From the NCBI GenBank assembly GCA_003255065.1, contig QAOA01003303.1:27851-91850 (forward strand): a DNA stretch of 64,000 nucleotides, given 5' to 3'. This document shows, piece by piece, positions 1-11,622 of this stretch. Made by a program: the position numbers and the translations under genes. Positions within the stretch are counted from its first letter, which is position 1, and each line of letters opens with the position of its first letter. The notes under the pieces were generated by a model. That model had not been told where the DNA came from and ran no database searches. It saw only the letters and a program-made list of their open reading frames with translations. Source of the DNA: Cercis canadensis. Taxonomy: Eukaryota; Streptophyta; Magnoliopsida; Fabales; Fabaceae.

Positions 1-220
1 TTTAGATCGGTTTGCACTCGCGATGGAGGTTACAAACGTTCTTTAGATCGGTTTGTACTCGCGATGAAGGTTACAAACGTTCTTTAGATCGGTTTGCACT
101 CGCGATGGAGGTTACAAACGTTTTTTAGATCGGTTTGCACTCACGATGGAGGTTACAAACGTTCTTTAGATCGGTTTGTACTCGCGATGGAGGTTACAAA
201 CATTTTTTAGATCGGTTTGC
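1..220 (-). repeat. 41-bp tandem array in Tat-L 3' region
   Basis: Five full units of exactly 41 bases start at 1, 42, 83, 124 and 165, followed by a partial unit at 206. Units differ by one to three bases. In element orientation the array lies directly after the end of pol, between the integrase stop and the off-window 3' LTR. The second Tat copy carries a related array at the same place (48332-48608). Variable tandem repeats in this position are known for Tat/Ogre elements and have been proposed as seeds of satellite DNA. The array may extend beyond the left edge. Confidence 0.9.
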
Positions 221-239
221 AGAAGAAACAAACATCATA

Positions 240-1130
240 TTTCATATATGCGGAGGTTGCTTACATTCCAAGTTCAAGAGATCGGCGTTCCTTCCATGGT
301 TAGGAGCTTATATGCTCCCTTTCCAAGGGATTCGTGCACTCTGTATGGGCCCTCCCAGTTGTGGGCCAGCTTGCCTTCTGTGAGGTGCTTGGTGATGGCG
401 GCCTTTCGGAGGACGAGTTCGCCCGGTTTGAAATCCCTAGGTCAGACTTTCGCGTTGTAATACTTGGTGATTCTTTCTTTATATGCTAATATTCTAAGTT
501 TCACCTTCTCTCTTTCTTCATCGAGCAGCTCCAAGTTTGTGTACATTACCTCTTGGTTCCGGTCAACGTTGAAATGCTCTCTTCTGAAGCTCGATTCTTC
601 GACTTCCATGGGTATCATTGCTTCAGCCCCATATGTAAGTTTACAGGGCGATTCTTTAGTTGAGGTCTGAGGGGTTGTTCGGTAAGACCATAATACCCAT
701 GGGAGCTCCTCCGTCCAATTGCCCTTGGTGTGGTTCAACCTCTTTTTTAGCCCGTCCAAAATTATCCGGTTTGCAGCCTCGACTTGTCCATTAGCTTGAG
801 GATGTTCAACCGAGGTAAAATTCAGCTTTATCTTCAAGTCGGCACAAAAAGATCGGAATCCCTGGTCGGTGAACTGGGTTCCGTTGTCCGTGGTTATTGT
901 ATGCGGAATTCCGAACCTGCAAATGATAAATATTTGGAGGAATTTTTTAGCATTTTTGGTTGTGATTTTGGCCAAGGGTTCTGCCTCAATCCACTTAGAA
1001 AAATAGTCCATTGCGACGATTAAGTATTTCTTTTGTCCTGCTGCTACGGGGAAAGGACCTGAGGTCGAGGTCCCATTGGTAGAATGGCCAAGGTTCAACT
1101 GCGGTGGATAGGTCAGATGACGGGACCTAA
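240..1130 (-). pseudogene. Integrase core and C-terminal domain (Tat-L pol)
   Basis: The catalytic core is recognisable by DYFSKWIEAEPL, then TDNGTQF and HPQANGQVEAANR, which supply the D, D and E catalytic residues. Downstream comes the C-terminal region with WEGPYRV and TWNVSNL. A stop interrupts the tail after YYNAKV (around 442) and another falls near 280, where the other Tat copy has arginine, so the C-terminus is broken. The frame differs from that of the zinc-binding part upstream, so there is a frameshift near 1055. The enzyme would insert element cDNA into the genome; this copy is inactive. Confidence 0.88.
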
Positions 1131-1960
1131 TGGATATGCACAAACTTTTGGCATTTATCGCATTTTTTAACAAGCTTTGCAGAGTCAGCCCGCAAGGTTG
1201 GCCAATAGTAGCCTGATCGGAGGGTCTTGGTCACCAAAGAACGTGCTCCTATGTGGTGACCGCATATGTCGAAGTGAATTTCCTGCAAGACATAAAGGGA
1301 ATGCTCTGGGGCCAGACATTTGAGAAGTGGGGTATAATATCCACGTTTATAAAGGATGCCATTCTCTAAGCAGTAGTTGCATGCGATTCTTCGTAATTTC
1401 CGAGCATCAATTTTCTGTTGAGGTAAAATTCCCGTTTTGAGATAATGGATAATAGGGGTCATCCAAGTCAACGGTTCTTTATCTAGGACAATTATTTCAT
1501 CGTGCGCGATGCTCGGATGAAGGAGAGTTTCTTGTATGACCGTCTGGTTGTGTCCGGGTTTTTTACTGTTGGCGAGTTTAGATAGGATGTCAGCTCGTGT
1601 ATTTTCTGCTCGTGGAATGTGATGTACTTCTACTGTTTTAAAGCTATCCATGCAAGTTTTCACTTTATCTAGATACTTAACCATTTGTGGGTCTTTTACC
1701 TGGTATTCCCCCTTTATTTGACTAGCGACCAACTGCGAGTCGGTTTGGATTTTGAGAGTTTCGGCACCTAGTTTTAGAGCTAAACGCAGGCCGGCTATGA
1801 GCGCCTCGTATTCTGCTTGATTGTTGGAGACTGGGAAGTCAAAATGCAGAGACTGCTCGATCAGCATTCCTTCTGCTCCTTCAACCACTATTCCTGCCCC
1901 TCCTCCTTTGGGGTTGGAAGATCCGTCTACTAATAGTATCCACGTGGGTTGATTTTCCAA
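1127..1960 (-). pseudogene. Archaeal-type RNase H plus integrase zinc-binding domain (Tat-L pol)
   Basis: An open stretch of 277 codons. Residues about 8-135 form a second RNase H with LLVDGSSN at the start and NNQAEYEALIAGL and TDSQL further on. This extra RNase H is the hallmark of the Tat lineage. Residues about 205-277 carry the integrase HHCC zinc-binding module, ending KKCDKC. It is in the same frame as the RT part upstream, with stops between. No start codon is implied, since this is an internal part of a polyprotein. The stop after the HHCC module and the frame change into the core make it non-functional. Confidence 0.88.
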
Positions 1961-2383
1961 GTCGGAGGAGGAACTTTCAGGTTGGGTAAGTTCGACTATG
2001 AAGTCGGCGAGGGCTTAAGCTTTGATCGCTCTTCTTCGCTCGTAGATAATTGTGTGCTCGGAGAGTTCCACAGACCATCCAAGCATACGACCTGCTAGGT
2101 CAGGTTTCTGGAGTATTTGCCGGATTGGTTGATCGGTGCGGACAGTTATGATGTGGTTCTGAAAGTACGATCGCAAACGTCGTGCTGAGAGGAGGAAGGC
2201 GTAAGCAAGTTTTTCAATCTTTCGATATTTAAGTTCGGAGGCTTGCAGGGCATGACTGGTGTAATATATGGGGAACTGTGAATTTGTCTCCTCTCGGACT
2301 AGGGCTGAGCTTACGGCCTGATGACTGCTGGCTAGGTATAGGAACAGTGCTTCCCCAGGCTTTGGTTTAGAAAGAATGGGCGG
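1961..2383 (-). pseudogene. Gypsy-type RNase H (Tat-L pol)
   Basis: The reading frame between the RT thumb and the second RNase H shows a typical Ty3 RNase H pattern: an SSALVREE block, an IYYTSHAL block, then KLAYAFLLSARRLR and TDQPI. Stops occur at its entry (after the RT part, near 2384) and near 2017, so it is not translatable as it stands. It has no separate start and is part of pol. Confidence 0.75.
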
Positions 2384-3260
2384 TCATCTTAAGTATTCTT
2401 TCAATTGATTGAAAGCCTGCTGGCATTCTTCTGTCCATTGCAAATTTTTAATCTTTTTGAGTGCCTTGAAGAAAGGGAGCGCTTTATCTGCCGACCTGGA
2501 CATGAATCTGGACAGGGCGGCAATTCTTCCTGCAAGTCTTTGGACTTCGCGAATGGTTTTTTGTGGCTCCATGGTTATGATAGCTTGGCACTTATCAGGG
2601 TAAGCCTCGATACCCCGATGTGTGAGCATAAAACCGAGGAATTTCCCAGCTTCTATCCCGAAGGCGCATTTGGAAGGATTTAGTCGCATGTTGTGGCGCC
2701 GGAGCTCAGTAAACGCTTCCTCCACGTCTGCTACGTGTTCATCGTCGGTGTTAGATTTGACGAGCATGTCATCGACATAAACTTATATATTTTTGCCGAT
2801 TTGGTTTTTTAGTACCTGGTCTATCAACCTCTGATAAGTTGCTCCTGCGTTCTTGAGACCAAATGGCATTACCATGTAGCAGTATATGACCTTCTCGGTA
2901 ATGAACGCTATCTTATCCTTGTCATTGGGATGCATTTTAATTTGATTGTAGCCAGAGTAAGCGTCCATAAGACTTAAAAATTTGTATCCCGAAGCTTCAT
3001 CAACAAGTTTGTCGATGTTAGGAAGTGGATACGGATCTTTGGGGCAAGCTTTATTGAGGTCAGAGAAATCCACACACATTCTCCATTTACCGTTTGGTTT
3101 TTTGACGATGACGACGTTAGAAAGCCAGGTTGCATAAGGTATTTCTCTGATAAAGCCAGCATCGAGCAATTTTCGCACTTCTTCTTGAATTGCTTTTTGC
3201 TTCTCGGGACCGATGACTCACTTTTTCTGGGAGACAAGTTTTGCATTTGGATTTATAGCA
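2384..3260 (-). pseudogene. Reverse transcriptase (Tat-L pol)
   Basis: The fingers and palm are read from about 3250 down: GFIREIPYATWLSNVV, KWRMCVDFSDLNKACPKD, motif A in SLMDAYSGYNQIK with the first catalytic aspartate, MPFGLKNAGATYQ, and the catalytic YVDD just after an in-frame stop near 2780. The connection domain follows (AFGIEAGKFLGFM). Two or more stops break an otherwise continuous frame, and a frame change lies near 3200 where an overlapping ORF carries the upstream PEKQKAIQEE-like part. The function would be copying element RNA into DNA; this copy is dead. Confidence 0.9.
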
Positions 3261-3429
3261 AGCTTATGGCAGATAAAACTTGGATCAATACCTGGTATGT
3301 CCGAGGCCGTCCAAGCGAATAAGTCGGCGTTAGCTGCTAGCAGGTCGGTGAGTCTCTTAATCTTTTCCGGAGGCATGAAGGATCCTATCTGAATTGTTTC
3401 ACTTTGATTTGATCCGACCTGAAAAGGTT

Positions 3430-3972
3430 TTAAGTCCCCTTGTGGACCTGTGGTTCGGGGCGCTGTGCAGCTGTTGGCTCTCTGTTATCGAGCTCTTGAA
3501 TGTGGATTTGAGCACTTGCCTTACTTTGGTTTGTTACCAGGCTAGCCGGAGGTTGAGAATAGTCTATGGCGAGACTAATGTTATAACACGTTCTGCCCAA
3601 AAGCTGGTCTCCCCGGGCTTGACCGACCTTTCCTGACTGGCTCGGGAATTTAAGCAAAAGGTGCTTGGTTGAAACTATGGCCTCTAAGGAGTTAAGGGAA
3701 GGTCGGCCAAGGATTAAATTGTATGCGGACGGACATTCTACTACCAAGAATCTGACCGTTGCATTGGCGAGGTCGGGGTACTCCCTCATGGTGACCCGTA
3801 AGGTAATAGTTTCTTTAACTTCGACCTGGGTTCCTGAGAATCCTACAAGAGTTCCGGAATAGTACTTTAGATCGGATTTTGGGATACCGAGCTTCTGAAA
3901 TAATCGGTAAAAAAGAATGTCCGATGAACTTCCCTGGTCAATTAATACTTTGCGAATCTCGTAATTTGCCAC
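3430..3972 (-). pseudogene. Retroviral-type aspartic protease (Tat-L)
   Basis: A 180-codon open stretch starting at MANYEIRKV. The active-site motif is VLIDQGSSSDILF, a D-x-G-S-S site. Further on, SAYNLILGRPSL is the conserved region before the flap-to-C-terminal strand (LGRP). It lies between gag and RT, as expected for Ty3/gypsy. In family members it is translated as part of a gag-pol polyprotein, so the methionine at 3972 is unlikely to be a true start. The frame differs from the RT downstream, so a frameshift or stop separates them. Confidence 0.85.
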
Positions 3973-5129
3973 GTAACAAGTTATGACTACAAGGTCATCG
4001 TGATCTCGGTCAATGTTAGCGTAGTCATTATCCGAGAAAGATATAACTGTGATGTTCTTATGTCTCTTGGATATACTAGTGGTATGGAGAACTTCTTTTT
4101 TGTATCTGGCTGCGGCCCGCTCATGCCTCTTTCTAGAAGATTTCGATACCCATCCTCCTGCAAATCCTCCTGCAATGGTATTTATTGTTCCTGCGGCGGT
4201 GTGCCTCAGATCCTCGGTGGGAGGGGGTTGTCGGCGAACTGGAGATCGGCTTCTCTGCCTGCCCGACCTTACAGTCGAATTCCTCTGAGGAGACCTTGAT
4301 GAGTATTGGTTATCCCTGCTCCGCTGCTTTGGGGCCTAGGTCAGGTGCTCAGCCCGAAATTTCTGTAGATATCCTCTTTGGAGCAGGTCTTCAATGAGGT
4401 TACGAAGATGCCGACAATCGTTTGTATCGTGACCCCGACCTTGGTGGAAAGCACAATACTTTTCTTTGTCTGCTCCTACGTCCCCTTTTGGCTGTGGAAG
4501 CTGGGCTAGTTTGGTNTTCGGCAAAAAAGAATGTCCGCCGACCTTCCCTGGTCAATTAAGACTTTGCGAATCTCGTAATTCGCCACGTAACAAGTTATGA
4601 CTACAGGGTCATCGTGATCTCGGTCAATGTTAGCATAGTCATTATCCGAGAAAGATATAACTGTGATATTCTTATTTCTCCGGGATATACTAGTGGTATG
4701 GAGAACTTCTTTTTTGTATCTGGCTGCGGCCCGCTCATGCCTCTTTCTAGAAGATTTCGATACCCATCCTGCTGCAAATCCTCCTGCAATGGTATTTATT
4801 GTTCCTGCGGCGCTGTGCCTCAGATCCTTAGTGGGAGGGGGTTGTCGGCGAACTGGAGATCGGCTTCTCTGCCTGCCCGACCTTACAGTCGAATTCCTCT
4901 GAGGAGACCTTGATGAGTATTGGTTATCCCTACTCCGCTGCTTTGGGGCCTAGGTCGGGTGCTCAGCCCAAAATTTCTGTAGATATCCTCTTTGGAGCAG
5001 GTCTTCAATGAGGTTACGAAGATGCCGACAATCGTTTGTATCGTGACCCCGACCTTGGTGGAAAGCACAATACTTTTCTTTGTCTGCTCCTACGTCCCCT
5101 TTTGGCTGTAGAAGATGGGCTAGTTTGGT
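3903..5129. other. Likely assembly artefact: ~613-bp direct duplication around single N (4516)
   Basis: Bases 3903-4515 and 4518-5129 are almost the same sequence in the same orientation, with a lone N between them. The right copy begins where the left copy repeats. Differences are scattered single bases. The same layout recurs at five other single Ns in this window, so unmerged overlapping contig ends are the simplest explanation. Confidence 0.85.
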
Positions 5130-5345
5130 CTGACAGATCTCCTCGAGTATCCGAGCTTTCGATTGATTCAGGGGGGTGAATGACTCAAAGCAGGGACAGA
5201 CGGGGGATTTGTCTTTCCAACTTGCTTTGCGGTCGTCCGAAGGCTTTTTGTCTTTCTTATTTTTGTCTGACTCCCCTAACACTTCTTCTAAGTTTATGTG
5301 CTTGGAGGTCATGGTCAGAAGTTCTGGCAGGTTTTCGAGAGGGTC
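3973..5345 (-). pseudogene. Gag C-terminal part with zinc knuckle (Tat-L), partly duplicated by assembly
   Basis: The gag sequence begins in mid-protein at 5345 and reads through SKHINLEEVLGES, then the nucleocapsid knuckle KYCAFHQGRGHDTNDC with the CxxHx4H..C spacing typical of Tat gag. The N-terminal half is absent because a deletion joins LTR sequence directly to it. The same knuckle appears twice (near 4430 and 5040) only because the segment is repeated on both sides of the N at 4516. Gag would form the particle that packages element RNA. Confidence 0.8.
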
Positions 5346-5546
5346 AAGAATTAATTGTTCGACCCGTTACCTTTGAGTGTCAGGGGCTATTTATAGGAGA
5401 ACAAACCTGGACATTAGCGGTTTACCCAGGGTGGGCTGTCGGGTCGCCCGTAATAACTGGTGGGTGACCAGGTGCCTTAGCTGCTTTATTGGGCCAGCGT
5501 TTCCTCTGGGCCAAGTTTATTTGGGCTCTAAAATAGGCCCACCACA
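5345..5546 (-). mobile_element. Truncated 5' LTR of Tat-L
   Basis: On the minus strand it starts TGTGGTGGGCC at 5546 and has the TATAAATA box (plus strand 5388-5395). The layout matches the 335-bp LTR of the second Tat element, which starts TGTGGTGGCCC and has the same TATA context. The homology stops near 5345 and the sequence runs straight into gag codons, so the LTR end, PBS and gag start have been deleted. No target duplication can be checked because the other end is outside the window. Confidence 0.75.
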
Positions 5547-7094
5547 AGAACTAAAGGAAAACTACAACAAGATAGAACATATTTTAGGTCAAAATCACTC
5601 ACCAGTGGTCTTAATGTTGTACTTCAGCCAACTTAATAACTGGCTAATTGAGGCTCCGTAATGGGTTTGTAACTTGGTATAAGTTGTTTTTTAAATAAAA
5701 ACATTATCTTAAGCAAGAATGCATATTAAATTGTTAATATAACTATCTGATTTCTTATTGTTATTTTTGGTACAATAAAGATTTAGGATGAGGGGATATT
5801 ATCCTATTTTAAGGCTAGTGGTTGTCACGAATCTCAACGAGGGTTTACCGTGATACTTATAGATGCTTACCAAATAAGGATTACTAGTAGTGAGATTTAA
5901 ACATTAGCCTTACAAGTGAAGTTACCAGCTAAACCAACTCTGTCAACTTTTAATTTCCTACCAAATAGAGGAGATTACCATATTTCAAGGCTAGAACATA
6001 TGTCACATATTTCAACGAGAGCTTACTGTGATACTTATAGATTGCCTATCAAATAAGGACGGCTAGCAGTGAGATTCAAACATTAACCTTACAAACAAAG
6101 TTACCAGCTAATCCTATTGTTTGAATTGCGATCCTTTCTATCTCATTGGACAATGCTACTATAAATTTAATTTTGTTTTATTGATTTTCTTTGTCTGATA
6201 TAGCTAATAATGTCATTGTAATCATCTGGCATCTGTATTACTTTATTCAATTTCTCAAAACTGTAAAATGACTACAATTGGATAGAATAGCGTGCAAGGT
6301 GGTTCAGTGTGTGTTTGAGGTAACCCATGACATTGGGGTTGCACCATAACATCAAACAGACTCGAATACGACTTCTAAGTTCTAACTCTAATTTCTCCCT
6401 CTGCAAATGTCATTTCTCCCTCCCTTCTCAATGTTCAAGAGCCTTGATGATACTTTTTAAATAAGAAAAACAAAGATATTACACCATTTAAAGAACCAAA
6501 CTTTCTGCTATATACTCCAATCAAACAATCTCTCTAAGAGAGGATATTTGGATTGTAGGGATTCGATTTTGGACCTTAACCTCATAACAGATCATCTAAA
6601 TAAATTATATTGTATGTACTTCTGTAACCATGAATCTTTTTTAACAACGATATAATCAAGTCTAATCTAATAATATTGATCAAATGAAGCCCCATACGAA
6701 AATAATTTATCAAAAAACGAATTTTAACATTGATAGCAAAAATATTAAAGAATAATAAATTGCCACAAAACTAATGATAAAAATAAAAGATACAGGAATA
6801 TTTTTGGGCTTTCAAAGGTGATTCTGTATACTCGAAATCAATTTTGGGAGGTAGTCACTTTGTTTGGTAGAAAACGGCAGAATTGTATTCACCACATCCA
6901 ATGTGATAGCAAAGCTTTTTGGTAGAAGCTCTTTGCAATGGGGGAGCTTCTAATTTTAGTAAAACAGATTCTTCTATACTATTGTCTGTATTTTTCTGTA
7001 TTGCCCTCAATATAAAATAATATTTATAAATATTTTATAATATAGTAATTCGATCCTAAAAGTAATACAATCCAAACAAAATTTGTTATTGAAA
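5547..7094. other. Intergenic, AT-rich, no gene recognised
   Basis: No coding region, RNA gene or clear transposon end was recognised apart from the diverged repeat pair at 5785-6117. The longest open frames are short and lack codon structure. Confidence 0.6.
5785..6117. repeat. Diverged tandem pair, ~165-bp unit
   Basis: Two adjacent units share blocks such as TCAACGAG, GTGATACTTATAGAT, CAAATAAGGA, GTGAGATT and AAGTTACCAGCTAA in the same order. The first covers about 5785-5945 and the second about 5960-6117. Many substitutions separate them, so this is an old duplication. No N lies between them, unlike the assembly duplications. Confidence 0.7.
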
Positions 7095-7455
7095 GGGATT
7101 TGCTAAGCTACCTTAAAAGGGGTGGATTGAGAGAGTTTTGGTGAGACCTACATATTAAAATTGGTGTCAACGCAAAGATTTCGATAAAAATCAGTCATCC
7201 ACTGTGAGTTAGAACAATTAGTTTTTTGTAAAATGCATAAACAAAACAATACAAGAGAAAAAAAAATGTAAAATAATGATTTTATGTAATACAATTAAAC
7301 TCAAATTTTGTTAATTATTTTAAAATCTGACTAACATTAAGTGACTTGATTTTTGGAGATATTTGCAACGACACACATTTCAAAACGTGGGTCCTACCAG
7401 AACCCCTTCAATGTGAGGGGTGTAGCGTTACCCCTTAGGTTATGGAGCAAACCCC
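7095..7455. mobile_element. Probable MITE with GGGnTTTGCT ends
   Basis: The left end starts GGGATTTGCTAAGCTACC and the right end, reverse-complemented, starts GGGGTTTGCTCCATAACC. The ~361-bp interior is AT-rich and non-coding. A similar left end occurs at 29670 inside the F-box gene. No convincing target duplication was seen, so the ends may be off by a few bases. It stops only a few bases before the target duplication of the Mutator-like element. Confidence 0.5.
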
Positions 7456-7466
7456 TATTATAAAAT

Positions 7467-7763
7467 GGACAAAACTGAGATAAAGTTCTATAGGTATTAA
7501 TGGTGTTGTTCCCCTGTTAAAACATAACATGTATATTATTTTTTATACATCAGTGCCACCTCAATACACCTCTTATGTAATGGTGTTACTTGCCGTATCG
7601 CTTTCTTCTTCCCCTTCTCGATCTCTCTTTCACACTGGGTTCTCCATCATCTCTCACTCTTGGCATCACCACTGCATCTCTCAACTCCCCTCCCTCTCAG
7701 TTCTGATTCACCTTTTGTCTTCAATAACCGCTCCCTCGACTTCCTTGTTAGGTCAGTGCTTTC
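7467..7763 (+). repeat. MULE left TIR, outer part (continues at 17641-17680)
   Basis: This segment matches the reverse complement of 21007-21306 over its whole length with scattered substitutions. It is cut after CTTTC by the solo LTR and resumes at 17641 with TCATTTGAAAAGAAATTG, which is where the right TIR continues without a break. Homology ends at about 17680. Confidence 0.85.
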
Positions 7764-8062
7764 TGATAAGTCGGTTTTATACCACTTATCTTGTATTTAT
7801 CTACCTTGTTAATTGTTTGTTCTAGGGTATTTTGAGTTTGATTCTTATAAATTATTGTTTCTTTTATAGGTTTTTACATTAGAAATCTTTGGAAGTCACT
7901 TTGGTATTTTTCTGTGTCAAAAAGAGCAAGTTTTGGCAAATTTGGGATGAAGATATCAACTTGGGTGCCACAGCCCTTACTCTGGGCGCCGCAGCCCCCT
8001 ATTTGCGAAGAAAACCAAAGAACAGACAGAAGCTAGGGCGCTGTAGCCCCCAATCTGGGCAT

Positions 8063-9491
8063 TGATGAACACACTTTTTATATAATAGTTATCCCTCATA
8101 CTTAGTCTTTTAAACCTCTTTTGGGCTGAATTGCATAGACTTAGACCTCATTTCATGACTTTGGATCCATTTGTGCCTAATTGCAATTTCCAGCAATACT
8201 GAGCATTTTATGCTCTCTCTGTGTTTCGTGCATATCTTGAGTTCTGGATGTCTAAAAATTCTGAGTCATACCTTGTAGGAAAGCTGAGAGAATTTTCTAC
8301 AACTTTCTTTCAGGGCTCCAAAGCTAATTCGGACGTTCAGAAGGTCATATGCAGCCTGGAAGCCAGAGAAGACATGCTGTCGCAGGATCCTGACCTACAT
8401 GCAGTATTTGGGTCATAACTTGAGTTGTGGATGTCATATGGACCTGAAACTGGTACCATTGGAAACCTAACAGACAGAGCTTCAATTGATATGAAGACCG
8501 GTTCACCATAGTTTATATTGAAGATGGTATTATTTGCTGTGGAAGTTAGCTGACGGTTCCAGACACCTATTGCCACTTAAATGGGCCTAACTTCCTCATG
8601 ACAAGTCCAAATGGGCCCAAACCAAAGCCCAATTGAAGCTAAGGCCCATGGGAACAAGTGTGCCCTAAGGGCAATTTGGGTGTGCATGTAATTTTGGAGG
8701 TCTATATCAGCACAAGAGGGCAGCCGAAATTGAGAAGAAATGAATTAGATATTTTTAGACAGCTTTTACTCTTTCCTTAGTCCTTAAGTTTTCTCTTAGA
8801 TATTTTTGTAAGAACTTAGCTTCTCTTGTTCATGGAGGGCTAAATCATCAAATCAATCCAGGTTTTGGCTGTTCTGATTATTAGTTTTGAGATTATGTGT
8901 TGTTGTTATTCATTTCAATGATTAATCTGCTTCTTGCTTCCTCTGGACTATTCTGTTTGGATTGTTAAAATTCGAATTTGGATCTTCATGTGTGATTGCT
9001 TAATTGCATGTGATAAAAGAGGATTGTATGGTTGATTAATGTTTCTGAGCTTTTGGATGGATTAATCACCTTGGCTGGATCATGGACTTAGGTAAAACTA
9101 GACTTGAATGTTTGCTTAATTCATTTAGTCTTAGTTAAAACCGAATTCTGGTTGCTTAACCAGTGGAATCCATAGAACATTGAGAGGCTTCTTGATATGT
9201 TTTAAAGGCCAAGAACATGATTAATAATTGAATGGATCATTAGAAATCAAGGATGAACTAAAATCAGAATTAGTTAAGGCTTGGATTGGTTGCTTTCTCT
9301 ACAACTCTACCACTTACCATTAATTTCTGTTAATCACATAAACAAACACAACCCCCCTGTTTATATGCTTCTTAATATGATTCACTAAATAGAACAATCC
9401 TTAGGTTCGACTTAGGGCTGCCCTATGCTACAAATAGCTAGGTAACCGACCTTAAACTTTAAGTAATTTGAGGAGCCTCGGCAGCTCATCA
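8063..9491 (+). mobile_element. Athila-A 5' LTR (1429 bp)
   Basis: It starts TGATGAACACAC and ends GCAGCTCATCA, so its tips form the inverted repeat TGATGA/TCATCA. It is followed after five bases by a primer-binding site. The start recurs at 15024 as the 3' LTR and, more diverged, at 24945, 38428 and 45998. Confidence 0.93.
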
Positions 9492-9496
9492 AATTT

Positions 9497-9514
9497 TGGC
9501 GCCATTGTCGGGGA
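9497..9514 (+). promoter_or_regulatory. Primer-binding site, Athila-A
   Basis: TGGCGCCATTGTCGGGGA lies just downstream of the 5' LTR. It fits the 3' end complement of a plant tRNA-Asp, the usual primer for Athila-type elements, with a few mismatches. The tRNA assignment is from memory of the family. Confidence 0.75.
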
Positions 9515-10173
9515 TTGTTCTATCTTTAAATCAATAGTATTAGTAGTAAAACTGACTTTTAACTTCCCCCTAATTCACCCTCTTTGTGTTTGAGTTTTTG
9601 TTCTTTTTAGGGTTTTGGCCACTTTTTCCATAACTTTTTGGCCAAGTATCCATTCTGTTTGAGGCCAGTGGCCATTGTTTTTCTTGATTTGAAGTGTCCT
9701 TAGATGTTTTATATTGTGATTGAGTGAATTCTGGCCATTTGGACCATTTCCCCTTTGTTTTTCCTCCAGTTTGGCTTGATTTAGTGATTTCTGGTTCTAC
9801 TGTTCAAAACAAAATTTTTTGCTCTGATTGACCTGAAACTTGGTCAGTTGAAGGAAAAAGGCCTAACTCACACAGGTCTGCTTTTTTAAGTCAAATTCCA
9901 CTGTTTTGACCACTTTTCCATTTTTTAAATATTTTTTATTTGATTTTTGAGTTCCATTTTCATCCACCTTTCGTCCTGTGGTGGTAGAAAAATTTTCAAA
10001 ATTGTTTAGATACCTTTTCTAGTCCTATTTTGGTGTCTTTTTACCTTTGTTTTGTGTTTTTGGTGTGTTTCGGTTTTAGCTAAATTTTATCAGTTTTGTG
10101 TGTTTTTTGTGTTTTTCTGTGTTTTTGTGCATTGTGGTGTGTTTAGGCATTTAGCCACTTGCTTGCATGGTGT

Positions 10174-11622
10174 ATGACTAGGTCTTCTCCCTTTGTATTG
10201 CTTGAAGTAGACCCTGAAATAGAGAGAACCTTGCATACACTTAATAGAGCACATAGGGCTGTTGATAATTTAGATCTTACCATGGCTGAAGCTAGAACTC
10301 CTATTGTTATTCCTGTTGTTGATCCTGTTGATGAAGGTAATAGAGCTGATAATGCTAATAGGGCTGGAAATAATAATAATAACATGCAGCCTAGAGATAG
10401 AACTCTTAAGGAATTGGTCCCTGATGTTGCTTACCAACCTTTAGGGATCTAATATCCTGAAATTGATACTGCTTTCGAATTAAAGTCTGGATTGATACAC
10501 TTGCTGCCAAAGTTTCATGGTCTTGCAGGTGAAGATCCTCATAAGCATTTAAAGGAATTCCATATGGTTTGTTCCACAATAAGACCACAAGGAATTTCTG
10601 AAGAGCAGATCAAGTTAAGAGCATTCCCTTTCTCTCTTGCTGATGCAGCTAAAGACTGGCTCTTTTACTTGTCACAAGGTTCGGTCAAGAATTGGAGTGA
10701 CATGAAGAAGCTGTTTCTGGCCAAGTTCTTCCCTGTATCCAGAACTGCTGCCATTCACAAAGACATATGTAGCATAAGGCAACTGCCAGGGGAGACATTG
10801 CACGAGTATTGGGAGAGGTTTACCAAGCTGTGTTCAAGCTGCCTCCATCACCAAATAAGTGATCAGCTGTTGATACAATATTTCTATGAAGGCTTGTCAC
10901 CTTCGGATAGAAGTAACATTGATTCTGCTAGTGGAGGAGCATTAGTGGATAAAACACCTGCTGCTGCCAGAGATTTAATTTCCAATATGGCAGAGAATTC
11001 CCAGCAGTTTGGTGTTCGGATGATTCATTCCACCAGGGGAGTCAATGAAGTTGGTGTATCATTTGCTGACCAACAAAGAATGGAGCACAGACTTGATGAA
11101 TTGACCTCCTTGGTCAGGCAATTAGCAGTGGGGCGACAAGTATCCACCCTTCAACCTGCAAGCTTGTGTGGCATTTGTGCTTGTCCATCACATCCTACGG
11201 ACGCATGCCCTACACTGCAAGATGGTGATTCTGGATTTCAGGATCCCTTTGTAGCTGCAGAAGGTGTTTTTCCTGTTCGATCCCCATACCAATCGCAGCA
11301 GCAGCCTAGATATGATCCGTACTCCAACACTTACAACCCTGGTTGGAGGGATCATCCAAATTTCAGATATGGCAATGCTGCAGCACCACAACAGCAGTCC
11401 TCCCAACAACAGCCACAGCAACAGCAGCAATATAGGGAACCTTGGCAACAACAGAACCACTTTCAGCCAGCTAGGCAAGGCCAGTTTCAACAAAACAGGC
11501 CACCATTCCAGCAGCAACCTATGCAGCCAGCCAACCCGTCAACATCCAAACCTGAGTCTTCTTTGAAAGATTTAGTCAAGCAGATGACCACAAGCAACAT
11601 CCAGTTCCAGCAGAGGGCATAG
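10174..11622 (+). pseudogene. Gag (Athila-A), two nonsense codons
   Basis: The chosen start is the ATG of MTRSSPFVLLEVDPE, shared with Athila-B; an upstream in-frame ATG at 10159 is not needed. The body contains the gypsy capsid region (ETLHEYWERFTKLC) and a zinc knuckle CGICACPSHPTDAC with Cx2Cx4Hx4C spacing (around 11165-11208). A glutamine/proline-rich tail follows. Stops at 10450-10452 and 11620-11622 both replace a sense codon present in Athila-B (CAA and GAG there). The frame is otherwise unbroken through the protease and up to 13158, so only point mutations separate it from an intact polyprotein. Confidence 0.9.

Larger units (their letters stand above)
1..5546 (-). mobile_element. Ty3/gypsy LTR retrotransposon, Tat lineage (Tat-L), degenerate, runs off left edge
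   Basis: Reading right to left: partial 5' LTR, C-terminal gag with zinc knuckle, aspartic protease, reverse transcriptase, gypsy RNase H, a second archaeal-type RNase H, integrase, then a tandem-repeat 3' region. The second RNase H and the gag type place it in the Tat lineage. It is the same family as the element at 32887-51875. It is defective: stop codons interrupt RT, the frame shifts inside integrase, and the 5' LTR is joined to mid-gag by a deletion that removed PBS and gag start. The part holding a 3' LTR lies outside the window. The segment 3903-5129 is artificially duplicated around the N at 4516. Confidence 0.9.

Noticed and set aside
1..220. Regular 41-bp repeats resembling a CRISPR array
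   Set aside because: There are no unique spacers; the units are head-to-tail tandem repeats in a plant retrotransposon.
7529..7825. 98-codon plus-strand ORF
   Set aside because: It crosses from the MULE TIR into the solo LTR at 7764, so it is a chance fusion.
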